Source of the DNA: Halorubellus litoreus
GTDB taxonomy: Archaea > Halobacteriota > Halobacteria > Halobacteriales > Natrialbaceae
Direction of reading: 5' to 3'
Assembly (NCBI RefSeq): GCF_037081675.1
Contig: NZ_JAZAQL010000003.1
Span: 558,001 to 622,000 of the forward strand
Length of the DNA: 64,000 bases
Part shown: one piece after another, positions 1 through 8,578 of the stretch
How positions within the stretch are numbered: the first letter of the stretch is position 1
Layout: each line of letters begins with the position of its first letter
Made by a program: the position numbers and the translations under genes
Notes under the pieces: model-generated
Seen by the model: only the letters and a program-made list of their open reading frames with translations
What the model was told of the DNA's origin: nothing
The model's database searches: none

Positions 1-1451
1 GCCTCGTACCGTTCGAGGAGTCTCGTACACTCGGCGGCGTCCGGCGGTGACACTCTCGTGACGGCGACCCCGTCGTTCTTGTACTCGCGGACGGTCGCGT
101 CGACGGGGAGGAGTCGCGTCTCGCTCCAGTCCGAGTCGCGGGCGTCGAGGAGGAACTGGACGTCGTCGGTGGACGCGTACTCGGCGGCGACCTCGAGGAC
201 CGCGTTCGCCTCCGGGCGGACCGCGTCCTCGACGACGACGAGGACGTCTTCGGTTCGTTCGCGCACGAATCCCCTGAGGCTCGCCACCGACTCGACGGGC
301 TGTCGGTGCCCGGACGCCCGGTAGAGGACGGTTCCGCGTCCGCTGTCCTCCCACTCGCAGGCGACGGCCTTGCAGACCGTGCTCTTCCCGGCACCCGGCT
401 GCCCGACGACCGCGACGTCCTCGCCCGCGTCCAGGCGGTCGAGGAGCGACTCGGTGAGCGACTCCGACGCGGACTCGTCGGGCACGCGCCGCTCGATGGC
501 GAGTCCGTCCCTGACGTCCGCGAGCGTCAATCCCGTTCGGAGCGCGGTCGCCAGGTCTCGCGACCGATGGGTCTCGAAGTACGACTCCGAGAGCGACACG
601 AACCCTTCCGCTTCGAGTACCCGGGGGAGTGACGTGGAACGACAGCCGTGCCGTCTCGACGCCGCGTCACTCGTCGACGTCGACTCGAACGTCTCGCCGA
701 CGGCTTCCGCGGTCTCCCGGCCCGACTCGACGAGTGCGTTCGCCCACTCCATCGCCGCCGTCGAGTCGTTCCGGACCAGTCCGAACCCGCCAGCGTCCTC
801 GTCGTACAGCAACACGTGTACGGCCTCGACACCGTCGCCCCTGGCCAGAACCAGCGTGAACGACGGCGCGTCACCCGCGAGCACGTCGACGCCCTGTTCG
901 GCGAGCCAGGAGAGCGACCGGTGCTCGCGGCGAACCGACTCGTAGAGCGACTCGTCGAGGACGACGGTCGCGTCCGGCGCGGCGACGAGCGCGTTCTGCC
1001 AGTGGTCGAGCGCCGGGAGCGCACGTTCGCTCGAGACGACGACCTGGACGGCGTCGGCATCGTCGATGGAGTCGCGGACGCGTTCGAAGTTCGCGTACGT
1101 CCCGGCGTCGTCGGCCGAGGACAGGTCTGCGGCTTCGAGGAGTTCGGGCCCGACGGCCGCGTCGTGGTCGAGACCGGCGAGCAGCGACCTCGCGTCGAGC
1201 ACGTCGGTCCCCGTGGCGACGAACTCGTGGTACGTCTCGACGGCGAGCGTCGCCGCGAGCGTCGGTTCGTGGCCGGCGGCCGCGTCCCTGACGAGGCCGG
1301 CGTCCTCCAGTTCGCCGACTGCACGGTTCACGGTGGCTCGCGAGTAATCCAGCTCCGCGGTCAGCTCGCGTTTCTCGAGCGGTTGGTCGGCGAGTGCGCT
1401 GATGAAGTCCGCGCGTTTGACGACGAGCGAGAGGGAGTCGGGGCCGAGCAT
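1..1451 (-). CDS. HTH/FilR1-like regulator fused to a P-loop NTPase (partial)
   Basis: The gene starts at an ATG at 1451 and runs off the left edge, giving 483 codons without a stop. Residues about 1-75 form a winged helix-turn-helix (ELTAELDYSRATVNRAV). About 100-250 resemble the FilR1-type middle domain of haloarchaeal HTH regulators (SFTLVLARGDGVEAVHVLLY). After a Ser/Thr/Arg-rich linker near residue 265, a second module carries a Walker A motif (GQPGAGKST, about residue 350), a Walker B-like VLVVVEDA (about 404) and FLLDARD, like the STAND/AAA ATPases that halophiles join to HTH modules. The ligand is unknown. The frame was followed by hand through the linker and is continuous. I infer an ATP-dependent signalling or regulatory protein. 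Confidence 0.7.
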   Translation of the reverse strand, partial: MLGPDSLSLVVKRADFISALADQPLEKRELTAELDYSRATVNRAVGELEDAGLVRDAAAGHEPTLAATLAVETYHEFVATGTDVLDARSLLAGLDHDAAVGPELLEAADLSSADDAGTYANFERVRDSIDDADAVQVVVSSERALPALDHWQNALVAAPDATVVLDESLYESVRREHRSLSWLAEQGVDVLAGDAPSFTLVLARGDGVEAVHVLLYDEDAGGFGLVRNDSTAAMEWANALVESGRETAEAVGETFESTSTSDAASRRHGCRSTSLPRVLEAEGFVSLSESYFETHRSRDLATALRTGLTLADVRDGLAIERRVPDESASESLTESLLDRLDAGEDVAVVGQPGAGKSTVCKAVACEWEDSGRGTVLYRASGHRQPVESVASLRGFVRERTEDVLVVVEDAVRPEANAVLEVAAEYASTDDVQFLLDARDSDWSETRLLPVDATVREYKNDGVAVTRVSPPDAAECTRLLERYE

Positions 1452-1849
1452 CTGATGACGACTCTTGATACAGTCCTCAAGAGGCAGTTACACTAATGTC
1501 TTTAGGCGGATCCCCTCCCCGTCCAGGACCTGCCAGCGTGCGTACCTTCTCGACCGGTGAGAAGCCGCGTCAGGCAGTGAGTAAATCCGTCCGCATCGGC
1601 TCCGTTCGGGTGGGACGGAAGTTGCCCGCTTCCGAACCCAAGAGTGACTCCGGACGACTCCGAGAGTGGTCCCGGAGAATCCAAGAGGGAGTGCTTGAGC
1701 GGCCCACTGGGGGTTGAAATGGTTGATAGAACCAGTGGGCCGCTCGACTCGACCGCCGTCTGTCGCGGTGCCACCGACTCGCATCGGAGACCCGGGGGGG
1801 CTTCGACGTACACCGCCTCGACGAACCGTCCGTCTCGTGCACCCGTCTA
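1452..1849. other. gene-poor interval containing a long hairpin
   Basis: These 398 bases lie between two convergent/divergent gene ends and have lower GC than their surroundings. Short open frames exist on both strands but none shows a recognisable domain, halophilic acidic composition or a promoter at its start. The one clear structure is the inverted repeat at 1697-1745. I see no transposase remnant that I can name. Confidence 0.5.
1697..1745. repeat. perfect 14-bp inverted repeat, 21-base loop
   Basis: GAGCGGCCCACTGG at 1697-1710 is exactly reverse-complementary to 1732-1745. The 21-base loop (1711-1731) holds GGTTGAAAT followed by GGTTGATAG, a near-direct repeat. It could be a structured RNA, the end of a small mobile element, or a terminator; no T-tract follows, which argues against a simple terminator. 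Confidence 0.7.
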
Positions 1850-3301
1850 TCAGTCGTCAGCAACTGGCGAATCCGGCCTGTACTCCTGACTGATGGCCTT
1901 CCACTTCCCGGAGCGGTACCGCCAGAAGTTGATGACGGCCGGCACGAGTGCTTCGCCGAGGAACGACAGGTAGAGGCCGGCGATACCGACCGCGGGGACG
2001 ACCGCGCCGACGTACGCGAGCGGGATGGCGAACCCGACCATGCCGACGGCCTGACTGTAGAACGTGACGTTCGTGTCGCCCGACGCGTCGAGCGGCCCCG
2101 CGGCCGTGCCCTTGACGCTCTGGGCGAGCACGGCGACGCACGCCGCGTACGTCAGTCCGACAGCGGTCGGGACCGTGTTCGGGTCCGCGTCCGCGCCGAC
2201 GAACAGTTCGACGATGGGTTGGGCGAACGCGGCGACGACCACCGCGAACACGGCGTACGTCGCGAGCGAGAACACGAGGATGTCGTTCGCGTACGCTTCC
2301 GCGTCCGCCTCGTCGCCCTCGCCGAGCTCCTGGCCGACGAGGCTGGACGCGGCGAGCGCGAACCCCCACCCGGGCGTGTTCATGAGGCCCATGATGCGGC
2401 GGACGATGACGTACGCGGCGACGACGCTCGGCCCGAACAGCGCGACGATGGCGAGCATCGGGAACTTCGCTATCGTCCACACCGAGTTCCGACCGACGAC
2501 GGGTAACCCGATCTCGAAGACGTCCGTGATGGTGTCCCAGTGGAGGTAGGTTCCGAACGGGTCGACCGTGACGGGGAGGTCGCCGACGCCGGGGATGCGG
2601 CCCGCGAGGAGTGCGACGACGAACGTCGCGGTGACGAGGACGTTCGCGAGAACCGTCCCGAGCGCGGCGCCCGTGACGCCCATGTCGAGGACGAAGATGA
2701 AGACGGCGTTCGCGAGGATGTTCACGATGGCGCCGCCGCCGCGGACGAGCATCGGCGTCCACGCGTCGTCCGCCCCGATGAAGACGCGACTTCCGACGAG
2801 GTTCAGGCCGGCGAACGGGACGCCGAACGCGACGACGCGGAGGTAGTCGGCGCCGGCGCGCGTGGTCGCCTCGTCGTTCGCGATGAGCGCGACGAGGTCG
2901 TGGGGGATGGACGCGAACACGGCGGCGACGGGGAGGGTGAGCGCGAGAACGATGACGGCGCTCGACCGTATCGCTTGCCCGATCTCGTCGTGCGCGTTCG
3001 CGCCGAATCCCTGAGAGACGAGTGCGATGGTGCCGGCGGCGAACCCGCCGCCGAGCGAGAACGCGATCCCCCAGAACGGCCCGGCGAACCCGACGCCCGC
3101 GATGGCGACCTCGCCGACCGCGATGCCGACCATCGCCACGTCGACGGCGTTCTTCGACATCCGCGCCAGGCCGGTGACGATGCGCGGCCAGGAGAGGTCC
3201 GTCGTCCGCACCACGTGCTCGCGGCGCACCAACCCCAGGCGGGCGAGGAGGATGCCGACGGCGAGCAGCAGCAAGCGGACTGGATTCTGGTACCGGACCA
3301 C
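1850..3301 (-). CDS. MATE family multidrug/cation efflux transporter
   Basis: About 483 residues of strongly hydrophobic sequence with the two-fold MATE layout. An N-terminal SWPRIVTGLARMSKNAVDVA leads into TM1, followed by about twelve membrane segments, as in DinF/NorM-type H+ or Na+-coupled drug exporters. The open frame extends to 3427, but that extension overlaps the end of the upstream gene and crosses an AT-rich promoter (about 3310-3335). The GTG at 3301, about 25 bases past the TTTTCG element, gives the usual haloarchaeal N-terminus (VVRYQNPVRLLLL), so I prefer it. The substrate cannot be read from sequence. Confidence 0.85.
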   Translation of the reverse strand: MVRYQNPVRLLLLAVGILLARLGLVRREHVVRTTDLSWPRIVTGLARMSKNAVDVAMVGIAVGEVAIAGVGFAGPFWGIAFSLGGGFAAGTIALVSQGFGANAHDEIGQAIRSSAVIVLALTLPVAAVFASIPHDLVALIANDEATTRAGADYLRVVAFGVPFAGLNLVGSRVFIGADDAWTPMLVRGGGAIVNILANAVFIFVLDMGVTGAALGTVLANVLVTATFVVALLAGRIPGVGDLPVTVDPFGTYLHWDTITDVFEIGLPVVGRNSVWTIAKFPMLAIVALFGPSVVAAYVIVRRIMGLMNTPGWGFALAASSLVGQELGEGDEADAEAYANDILVFSLATYAVFAVVVAAFAQPIVELFVGADADPNTVPTAVGLTYAACVAVLAQSVKGTAAGPLDASGDTNVTFYSQAVGMVGFAIPLAYVGAVVPAVGIAGLYLSFLGEALVPAVINFWRYRSGKWKAISQEYRPDSPVADD

Positions 3302-3404
3302 TACGAGAGAGTATTTCGATTCGAAAACATAGGGGTTTCCTTCGCGGAACGCCGCGAGAAGGGCTCGTTCGGGGTGTGCTCGCACGGTCCGCGGTCGCGT
3401 GCGG

Positions 3405-3785
3405 TCATCGCTTGAGGACGTTTCCAAGCGGCGCGGAGACCGTGCTCTGGACGACGAAGGCGACGGCGACCAGAGCCATGAGCATCAGGGAGATGCCGGC
3501 GCCGGGAGCCAACCGCGGTTGACTGGTCACGAGGAGGTAGCCAGCGGTGAAGAAGAGTGCGCCGATGGCGACCCCGGCGAGGACGCCGTTCAGGATGGCG
3601 GCCAGCCACCCGTCGCTCGCGAAGCCGACGACGACGCCGACGGGCACGCCGACGACGAGTACTGTGGTCGGATACGTCGCCAACGCCACGCCGGCGAGGA
3701 CGGGGAAGGCGAGAACGCCGACGCCGACGGGTCGGAGCACTGGCACGTCCACGACGTCGGTTCCGTCGATGAAAAACGTTCGCAC
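3405..3785 (-). CDS. small four-TM membrane protein
   Basis: 126 residues with four predicted membrane segments separated by short turns (VGVGVLAFPVLAGVALA, TVLVVGVPVGVVVGFA, AAILNGVLAGVAIGALFF, ISLMLMALVAVAFVV) and a short polar N-terminus (MRTFFIDGTDVV). It sits just upstream of the MATE gene on the same strand, with a separate promoter for MATE lying between them. The fold resembles the small DUF-type integral membrane proteins common in haloarchaea. Function is not recognisable; a real gene is likely from its length and hydropathy. Confidence 0.65.
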   Translation of the reverse strand: MRTFFIDGTDVVDVPVLRPVGVGVLAFPVLAGVALATYPTTVLVVGVPVGVVVGFASDGWLAAILNGVLAGVAIGALFFTAGYLLVTSQPRLAPGAGISLMLMALVAVAFVVQSTVSAPLGNVLKR

Positions 3786-3868
3786 GCGTGTCGGTCCACC
3801 CTCGAGCTCGGCGGTGAGACCGCTCTGAGGACGGTGAGGGGGCGACCGAGGAGGGACTCACAGTAACG

Positions 3869-3877
3869 TTGATATGA
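3869..3877 (+). promoter_or_regulatory. TATA box for the lipoprotein gene
   Basis: TTGATATGA centred at 3873, 25 bases before the ATG at 3898, the spacing expected for a leaderless haloarchaeal transcript. It supports 3898 rather than the in-frame ATG at 3874, which lies inside the box. Confidence 0.5.
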
Positions 3878-3897
3878 CCAGTTACCGTCTCGAGGTC

Positions 3898-4677
3898 ATG
3901 ACACGAACCCTGCTCTTGCTCTGTGTGGTCGCGATGGTCGCGCTCGCGGGCTGCAGCGGCGGCGCCGGCGACGCCGACGCCACGACCAGCGACCCGTCGG
4001 GAGACGACGCACCGGCCGGTGACGGCAGCGGGGGCGGCGATACTGGCGACGCCTCGTCGGACGGCGACGGCGGCGGTGCTGGCGACGACGACGGAAGCGA
4101 GGCGGTCGCTGACCGCCCCGAGATAGCGATGCTCGAGTTCGACCGGAGCGAACGCTACGAGTACCGGACGTACGCGTACGGCGAGAACGCGACCACCGTC
4201 GTCGACGTGGTCGTCGACGGCGACGACGCCGAGTTGACCATCTCGCACACGTCCGACGCTCGCGACACGACGAACACGTTCGCGGCGTCGGCGAACGACC
4301 CCGAGAGCGTCGTCGACGTGCTGTCCGAGAACATGAACGAGGGCGGCGTCGTCTTCGTCGCCCAATCACAGGACGCATCCGGGATTTTCGTCCAGAACGA
4401 CGTTCCCTTCGAGGTCGGCGCCGAGTTCGAGAACGCGGTCGGGAACATCACCGTCACCGGCCGCGACACCATCGGTGGCGTCGAGTGCCTGACCTACGAG
4501 TTCTACTTCGGCGACGAGCTCGCGGAGACCGGTTGCCTGTCGCCCGAACTCGAGATCCCCGTGCAGTGGGCGAAGACCGACGGAGATGGCGGCGTGCGGA
4601 TGTCGATAGAACTCGTCTCCTACGAGACGGGTGATGCGCGGTTCGTCGGGCACTCAATCTCGACGGGTGGCGTCTGA
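3898..4677 (+). CDS. exported lipoprotein of unknown function
   Basis: 259 residues starting MTRTLLLLCVVAMVALAGC, a Sec-type signal with lipobox LAGC and lipidated Cys19. A Gly/Asp-rich linker (about residues 20-70) precedes a beta-rich domain (about 78-255) with a repeated strand pattern (YEYRTYAYGENATTVVDVVV, GVECLTYEFYFG). This layout, a lipid anchor, disordered acidic tether and beta domain, is typical of haloarchaeal surface proteins. A Cys near residue 200 (GGVECL) and another near 216 (TGCLSPE) could form a disulfide. No enzymatic motif is seen. Confidence 0.75.
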   Translation: MTRTLLLLCVVAMVALAGCSGGAGDADATTSDPSGDDAPAGDGSGGGDTGDASSDGDGGGAGDDDGSEAVADRPEIAMLEFDRSERYEYRTYAYGENATTVVDVVVDGDDAELTISHTSDARDTTNTFAASANDPESVVDVLSENMNEGGVVFVAQSQDASGIFVQNDVPFEVGAEFENAVGNITVTGRDTIGGVECLTYEFYFGDELAETGCLSPELEIPVQWAKTDGDGGVRMSIELVSYETGDARFVGHSISTGGV

Positions 4678-4748
4678 CCCGACGGCGAGCTGGAGGTCTT
4701 CCCTCGCAGACCGACCACCAGTACATCCTTTAAGTCATTCTGGTCGCA

Positions 4749-4859
4749 ATGGGTCGTGGTGAGGAGGTTGACGCCGTCTTTCGGCGTCGCGCGAGGTCCT
4801 TTCTGCCGTCTGTCGTCCCACGGTTTAAGTACCGGCGGGGTCGTAGCGTCTGCGTATGA
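4749..4859 (+). other. 36-codon ORF / possible small RNA with a hairpin
   Basis: A TTTAAG box lies at about 4729-4734. From 4749 a 36-codon ORF (MGRGEEVDAVFRRRAR...) ends in a TGA that overlaps the next gene's ATG as ATGA. Inside is a perfect 7-bp stem, 4770-4776 with 4782-4788, loop TCTTT. The basic composition is unlike halophilic proteins, so a small RNA or plain 5' sequence is as likely as a peptide. Confidence 0.25.
4824..4830 (+). promoter_or_regulatory. TATA box, TTTAAGT
   Basis: TTTAAGT centred at 4827 is 29 bases before the ATG at 4856 and supports leaderless expression from that start. Confidence 0.6.
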
Positions 4860-5617
4860 CCGAGCGGTCTGCCGCGTCCGTCGACGACCCGAGGGACGTG
4901 GACGACGGGTTCGAGCGCCGAGACGTGAGTGCGGGCCCGGGAGACGGGTCGCTGTCGCGCGTGGACGCCGTGAAGGACGAGCGGTTCCGGCGGTGGGACG
5001 TGGCGACGCCCGCGGCGACCATCATCGGCCGCCCGGACTCCCCCCACGGCGACGTCAGCGAGAACCTCCGGCGCCTCCACGACGAACAGCACCCGGCGAT
5101 GGCCGGTCACAGCGCACGCATGCATCGCCTCGAGAAAGCCCGTATCACGCACGCGTACTGCTCGGCGCTCGACGTGACGCCGTGGGAGCGCGACCGCGCG
5201 ATGGGGATCATGGTGGACCTCGACCTCACCGTGTTCGGGAGTCAGCGCGCCATCGAGAAGGTCGCGCTCGTCGTCCTGAAGTACGTCGTGGACGACGAAC
5301 GCGAGAAGCAACTCGGCCTCCAGGACCAGGAGTTCGTCGCCAGCCTGAACCCCGACGAGATGGCGTCGCTGTACGACCGCTACGACTCGCTGTCCGACGA
5401 GTCGGACTTCCGCGACCTCCTCGACGGTCTCGACCTCGACGTGACGAAACTCAACCGGATGGAGCGCACGCTCCGCGAGCAACTCGTCGAACAGGACCTC
5501 GAGGGCGCCGTCCTCGGTCGGTCGCCGTACCGAGACCCCGCCATGCCCGCGTTCGGTTCGGAGAAACAACCGCCAGCCGAGACGTCGACGAACGACCCCG
5601 ACCCCGGAGAGTACTGA
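4856..5617 (+). CDS. haloarchaeal 'RNA polymerase subunit epsilon' family protein
   Basis: 253 residues, acidic, with a central mostly helical domain (about 40-230). It contains TPAATIIGRPDSPHGDVSEN, HARM-type helices (SARMHRLEKARITHAYCSAL) and a C-terminal GRSPYRDPAMPAFG. I recognise this as the haloarchaea-specific family annotated as DNA-directed RNA polymerase subunit epsilon, which contains repeats reminiscent of cyclin-fold transcription factors; whether it is a genuine polymerase subunit is not settled. It is monocistronic, with its own TATA box. The family assignment is from memory of conserved phrases, so moderately sure. Confidence 0.6.
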   Translation: MTERSAASVDDPRDVDDGFERRDVSAGPGDGSLSRVDAVKDERFRRWDVATPAATIIGRPDSPHGDVSENLRRLHDEQHPAMAGHSARMHRLEKARITHAYCSALDVTPWERDRAMGIMVDLDLTVFGSQRAIEKVALVVLKYVVDDEREKQLGLQDQEFVASLNPDEMASLYDRYDSLSDESDFRDLLDGLDLDVTKLNRMERTLREQLVEQDLEGAVLGRSPYRDPAMPAFGSEKQPPAETSTNDPDPGEY

Positions 5618-5771
5618 CAGTAGTCCGAGGGGCGGCCCTCGATACTCGCGACTACGGGTTCGTTCGCCGATGAGTGACCTCGACCGCGTTCGGTCACCTC
5701 GCTTCGTTGGAGGCCTTCGGCGTTCCGCCGACGCGTCAGTCGCCGCGGTCGACGCTCTCGTTCACGTCGCT

Positions 5772-6584
5772 CTACCGTACCGACGATGCGTCGTCCACGA
5801 GTGGCACGAACCGGGTGCCGACCGCGACGCTCGCAACGGCGAGCGCGATCCCGACGACGACGTCGGTGAACCAGTGGATGCCGAGGTACATCGTTGCCAG
5901 CGCGATCGACGCCGCGAACGCGGTCGCGATCGGTGTCCAGGCCGGGTACGACTCGCGGAACCGGTACGCGACGAGAGCGACCGTCGCCGACAGCGACGCG
6001 TGGAGGCTCGGGAAGACGTTCGTGTTCCGGTTCACGCGACTCGTCACGAGCTGGACGTCCGGCCACTGCACGTACAGGAGCGACTGCACTTGCTCGGGCA
6101 TGAAGTTCCGGGGGCCGTACGCGACGAACGCGACGTAGAACACGAGCCCGACGGCGTAGTTCAGCGCGTACGCGACCAGGAGAACCCGCAGCTGTCGCCA
6201 GTCCCGATGCAGGCCGTACGCAAGGAGTGGGAACGTCAGCAGGAACGTGTACCCGTACACGTACATGAATCCGAAGTACGTCGTCAACGGTGGTGTCGCG
6301 AACGACTGTATCGTCGCGACGAGACCGCCCTCGAGCGCGTAGATGGTGCCCGTGATCTTCGCACCGATCAACCACGACAGTTCCACGCCGACGTCGCGAA
6401 CGACCTTGTTCAACGCGAGGACGACGACGAGCGCGACAGCGATCCGCCAGGATCGCTCGAGGTTTGAGCGGAGTCGCGGTCGCCACGCTCGGAGGCGGTG
6501 ACGGCCGACTATCGTCACTGCACCGACGCAGTGCAGCGATAGCACGACGACGCCGATCGACGTGAGGGTCTCGAGGAGCGTCAT
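5772..6584 (-). CDS. PAP2-family membrane phosphatase / phosphotransferase
   Basis: 270 residues with about six membrane segments. The PAP2 signatures are visible: YGPRNF (motif 1 region), VFPSLHASLS with the catalytic His (about residue 192) and GIHWFTDVVVG with the nucleophile-assisting His and Asp (about 234-244). The long loop between motifs is like the Aur1/inositolphosphotransferase branch, so it may act on isoprenoid or inositol phospholipids at the outer face. The start ATG (6584) overlaps the stop of the upstream solute-binding lipoprotein by one base (TGATG), so the two are co-transcribed. Confidence 0.8.
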   Translation of the reverse strand: MTLLETLTSIGVVVLSLHCVGAVTIVGRHRLRAWRPRLRSNLERSWRIAVALVVVLALNKVVRDVGVELSWLIGAKITGTIYALEGGLVATIQSFATPPLTTYFGFMYVYGYTFLLTFPLLAYGLHRDWRQLRVLLVAYALNYAVGLVFYVAFVAYGPRNFMPEQVQSLLYVQWPDVQLVTSRVNRNTNVFPSLHASLSATVALVAYRFRESYPAWTPIATAFAASIALATMYLGIHWFTDVVVGIALAVASVAVGTRFVPLVDDASSVR

Positions 6585-8470
6585 CAGTCGGTACGCACCA
6601 TGTGGCCGTCCGCGAACTCGAAGCCGGCCTCCTGGAAGACGCGACGGGCCTTCCGGACGTTCAGTTCTCCGTCCTCGCCCAGGAACGGCGTGACGGGGTG
6701 GGTTTCGTCGTACGCGAGGTCGTCGGGGAGCCAGCGCGTGCCCGCGAGCGGACTCGCGACCGGCGTGGCGTACCTCGTGAACGTGTCGTTTGCGATGGAC
6801 GACTGGTCGACGAGGCGAGCGAGCGTGTTCCGGAATCGCGGATTGGTGAGCGGTTCGCGTTCCGCGTTGTACCCGACGACGTACGGTTGGTCGGACGGAG
6901 CGACGAGGAGGTCGAGGTCGTTCGACCGCCCGATACGTGGGACGGTGCTCGCTCCGACGGGCGTCCCGGTCACGTCGGCCTCGTCGTCCGCGACCATCTC
7001 GACGGCCGTCGAGTCGGACCCGACCGTCTGCACGGAGAGCCGGTCGAACGCAGGGCCGTCCCCGAGATGCCGGCCGACGTTCGGGGCGGTATCGCGTTCC
7101 AGGAAGTACTCGTCGAACCGCTCGAGTTCGAGCGACTCGCGTGGCGCGTGCGACGCGTACTCGAACGCGCCGCTCCCGACCGGTGGGACGTTGTCGGTGA
7201 CGAGCGCCTCGGTTGCGGCCCCGAACTCGATTCCGCTGATCGACGCCTTCCCGGTTCGCTCCACCCAGACGTGCTCGGGGAGCAGCGGCACGGTGAACGC
7301 GTGCTTCGCGACGTGCGGCTCGCAGTTCACGAACTGCATCTCGACGGTCTGTTCGTCGAGAACCCTCGCGTCCCGGACGAGGCCGGCACGCCCCTGGAAC
7401 CGCGGGGCGGGGAGCGTACGAGTGTCGGTGTTCGTCGTGGCCGTGGGCGTCGTCCCGCCACTCGCGTCCGTTCGAACGGTCGTCGTTGTCGTGCCCGTCG
7501 ACGTCCCGCCACTGGATCCGTCGTCGAGCGTCGTATCGGCGAGGAACCGGAACGTGAACGCGACGTCACCGGCCGTCAACGGCTCGCCGTCGTGCCACGT
7601 CAGGTCCTCGCGCAGCGTGACGGTCGCCGTCGGCGCAGGGTCGTTCGTCGTCACGTCCCACGACGCCGCGAGCCACGGCTCGACGGTACCGTCGGCGGTC
7701 GCGTACCCGAGCGAGTCGTAGAGGAGGTCCATCACGAACCCGCCGCGCCGGTACTCGACCGCGAGCGGATTCAGGTTCTCCGTCACGCGGTCGTCGGTGA
7801 CGACGACGCGGAGCGTCTCCGTCTCGTACGACGACGCGCCTGGGGCTGGCTGGAGCGCGAGGAAGCCGGTCGGTGCGTCGAGCGCCCCCGTCGTCCAGCC
7901 GTCGAATCGCGACGTCCTGACTGCGCGGACGTCGTCGGGTGCGACCAGCGTCGTGAACGGCTGCGTTCGCGCGATCGAGCGCTGGAGTCGTGCGACCGTC
8001 CGCTGTCGCCTCGTGGTGGTCGTCTGTCGCTGGCGGACCAGTCGCTCGTCGACGCCGAGGTTCGCGTACCCGAACGGGTTCTGCCAGCCTGGCGCGTTCG
8101 CGTACTGCGAGTGCAGGAGGGCGTAGAGGTCGTCCGGTCGCCGGATACCCGGGGTGAGTCGGCCGACGAACACGTCGAAGTCGTGGTCGAGGAGGAGCTT
8201 TCGGTAGAGTTCCTCCTCGGCGAGGGGGACGACCGATGCGTCGATCCCGACCGCGTCGTACCAGGACGCGAGCTGGCGCGCGATGCGGAGGGCGTACGGG
8301 TCGCTGTCTGCGGGCGCGGTCTTGATCTCGAGCGATACCCGCGACCGCGACTGCCAGCCGGTGATCGACCTGAGCCGCCGCATGCAGCCGCTCGCGCCCG
8401 CCAGACCGACGGTGGCGGTGGCCCCGAGGACCTGGCGTCGGGTCGGTCGGGGAGACTGTAGCGGGTCCAT
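6584..8470 (-). CDS. ABC-type solute-binding lipoprotein, family 5 (peptide/nickel type)
   Basis: 628 residues. The N-terminus has a Tat signal (TRRQVLGATATVGLAGASGC) with lipobox Cys29. The body has the SBP_bac_5 fold: a DDRVTENLNPLAVEYRRGG opening, then VEPWLAASWDV and LREDLTWHDGEPLTAGDVAF, characteristic of oligopeptide/nickel/glutathione-binding proteins. A Thr/Gly-rich insert near residues 335-360 (TSTGTTTTTVRTD) looks like a glycosylatable loop. No permease or ATPase genes adjoin it; only the PAP2 gene is downstream, which suggests an orphan receptor or use of a transporter encoded elsewhere. There is also an additional N-terminal domain (about 40-210) before the canonical fold. Confidence 0.85.
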   Translation of the reverse strand: MDPLQSPRPTRRQVLGATATVGLAGASGCMRRLRSITGWQSRSRVSLEIKTAPADSDPYALRIARQLASWYDAVGIDASVVPLAEEELYRKLLLDHDFDVFVGRLTPGIRRPDDLYALLHSQYANAPGWQNPFGYANLGVDERLVRQRQTTTTRRQRTVARLQRSIARTQPFTTLVAPDDVRAVRTSRFDGWTTGALDAPTGFLALQPAPGASSYETETLRVVVTDDRVTENLNPLAVEYRRGGFVMDLLYDSLGYATADGTVEPWLAASWDVTTNDPAPTATVTLREDLTWHDGEPLTAGDVAFTFRFLADTTLDDGSSGGTSTGTTTTTVRTDASGGTTPTATTNTDTRTLPAPRFQGRAGLVRDARVLDEQTVEMQFVNCEPHVAKHAFTVPLLPEHVWVERTGKASISGIEFGAATEALVTDNVPPVGSGAFEYASHAPRESLELERFDEYFLERDTAPNVGRHLGDGPAFDRLSVQTVGSDSTAVEMVADDEADVTGTPVGASTVPRIGRSNDLDLLVAPSDQPYVVGYNAEREPLTNPRFRNTLARLVDQSSIANDTFTRYATPVASPLAGTRWLPDDLAYDETHPVTPFLGEDGELNVRKARRVFQEAGFEFADGHMVRTD

Positions 8471-8549
8471 TCACCTGAGTCTAGATGAGTCTGCGTCAAA
8501 TCACTTGGGTACCTAACCGAACGTAGAGGACGCGTAACGTGTCACGCGA

Positions 8550-8556
8550 TTTATTA
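8550..8556 (+). promoter_or_regulatory. TATA box, TTTATTA
   Basis: TTTATTA centred at 8553 is 26 bases before the ATG at 8579, fixing that ATG as the leaderless start. Confidence 0.6.
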
Positions 8557-8578
8557 TCGGTTCCGTCGGATTAGGTGG

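Noticed and set aside
4108..4378. Arg-rich minus-strand ORFs opposite the lipoprotein gene
   Set aside because: They mirror the Gly/Asp tether codons and show no acidic halophile composition.
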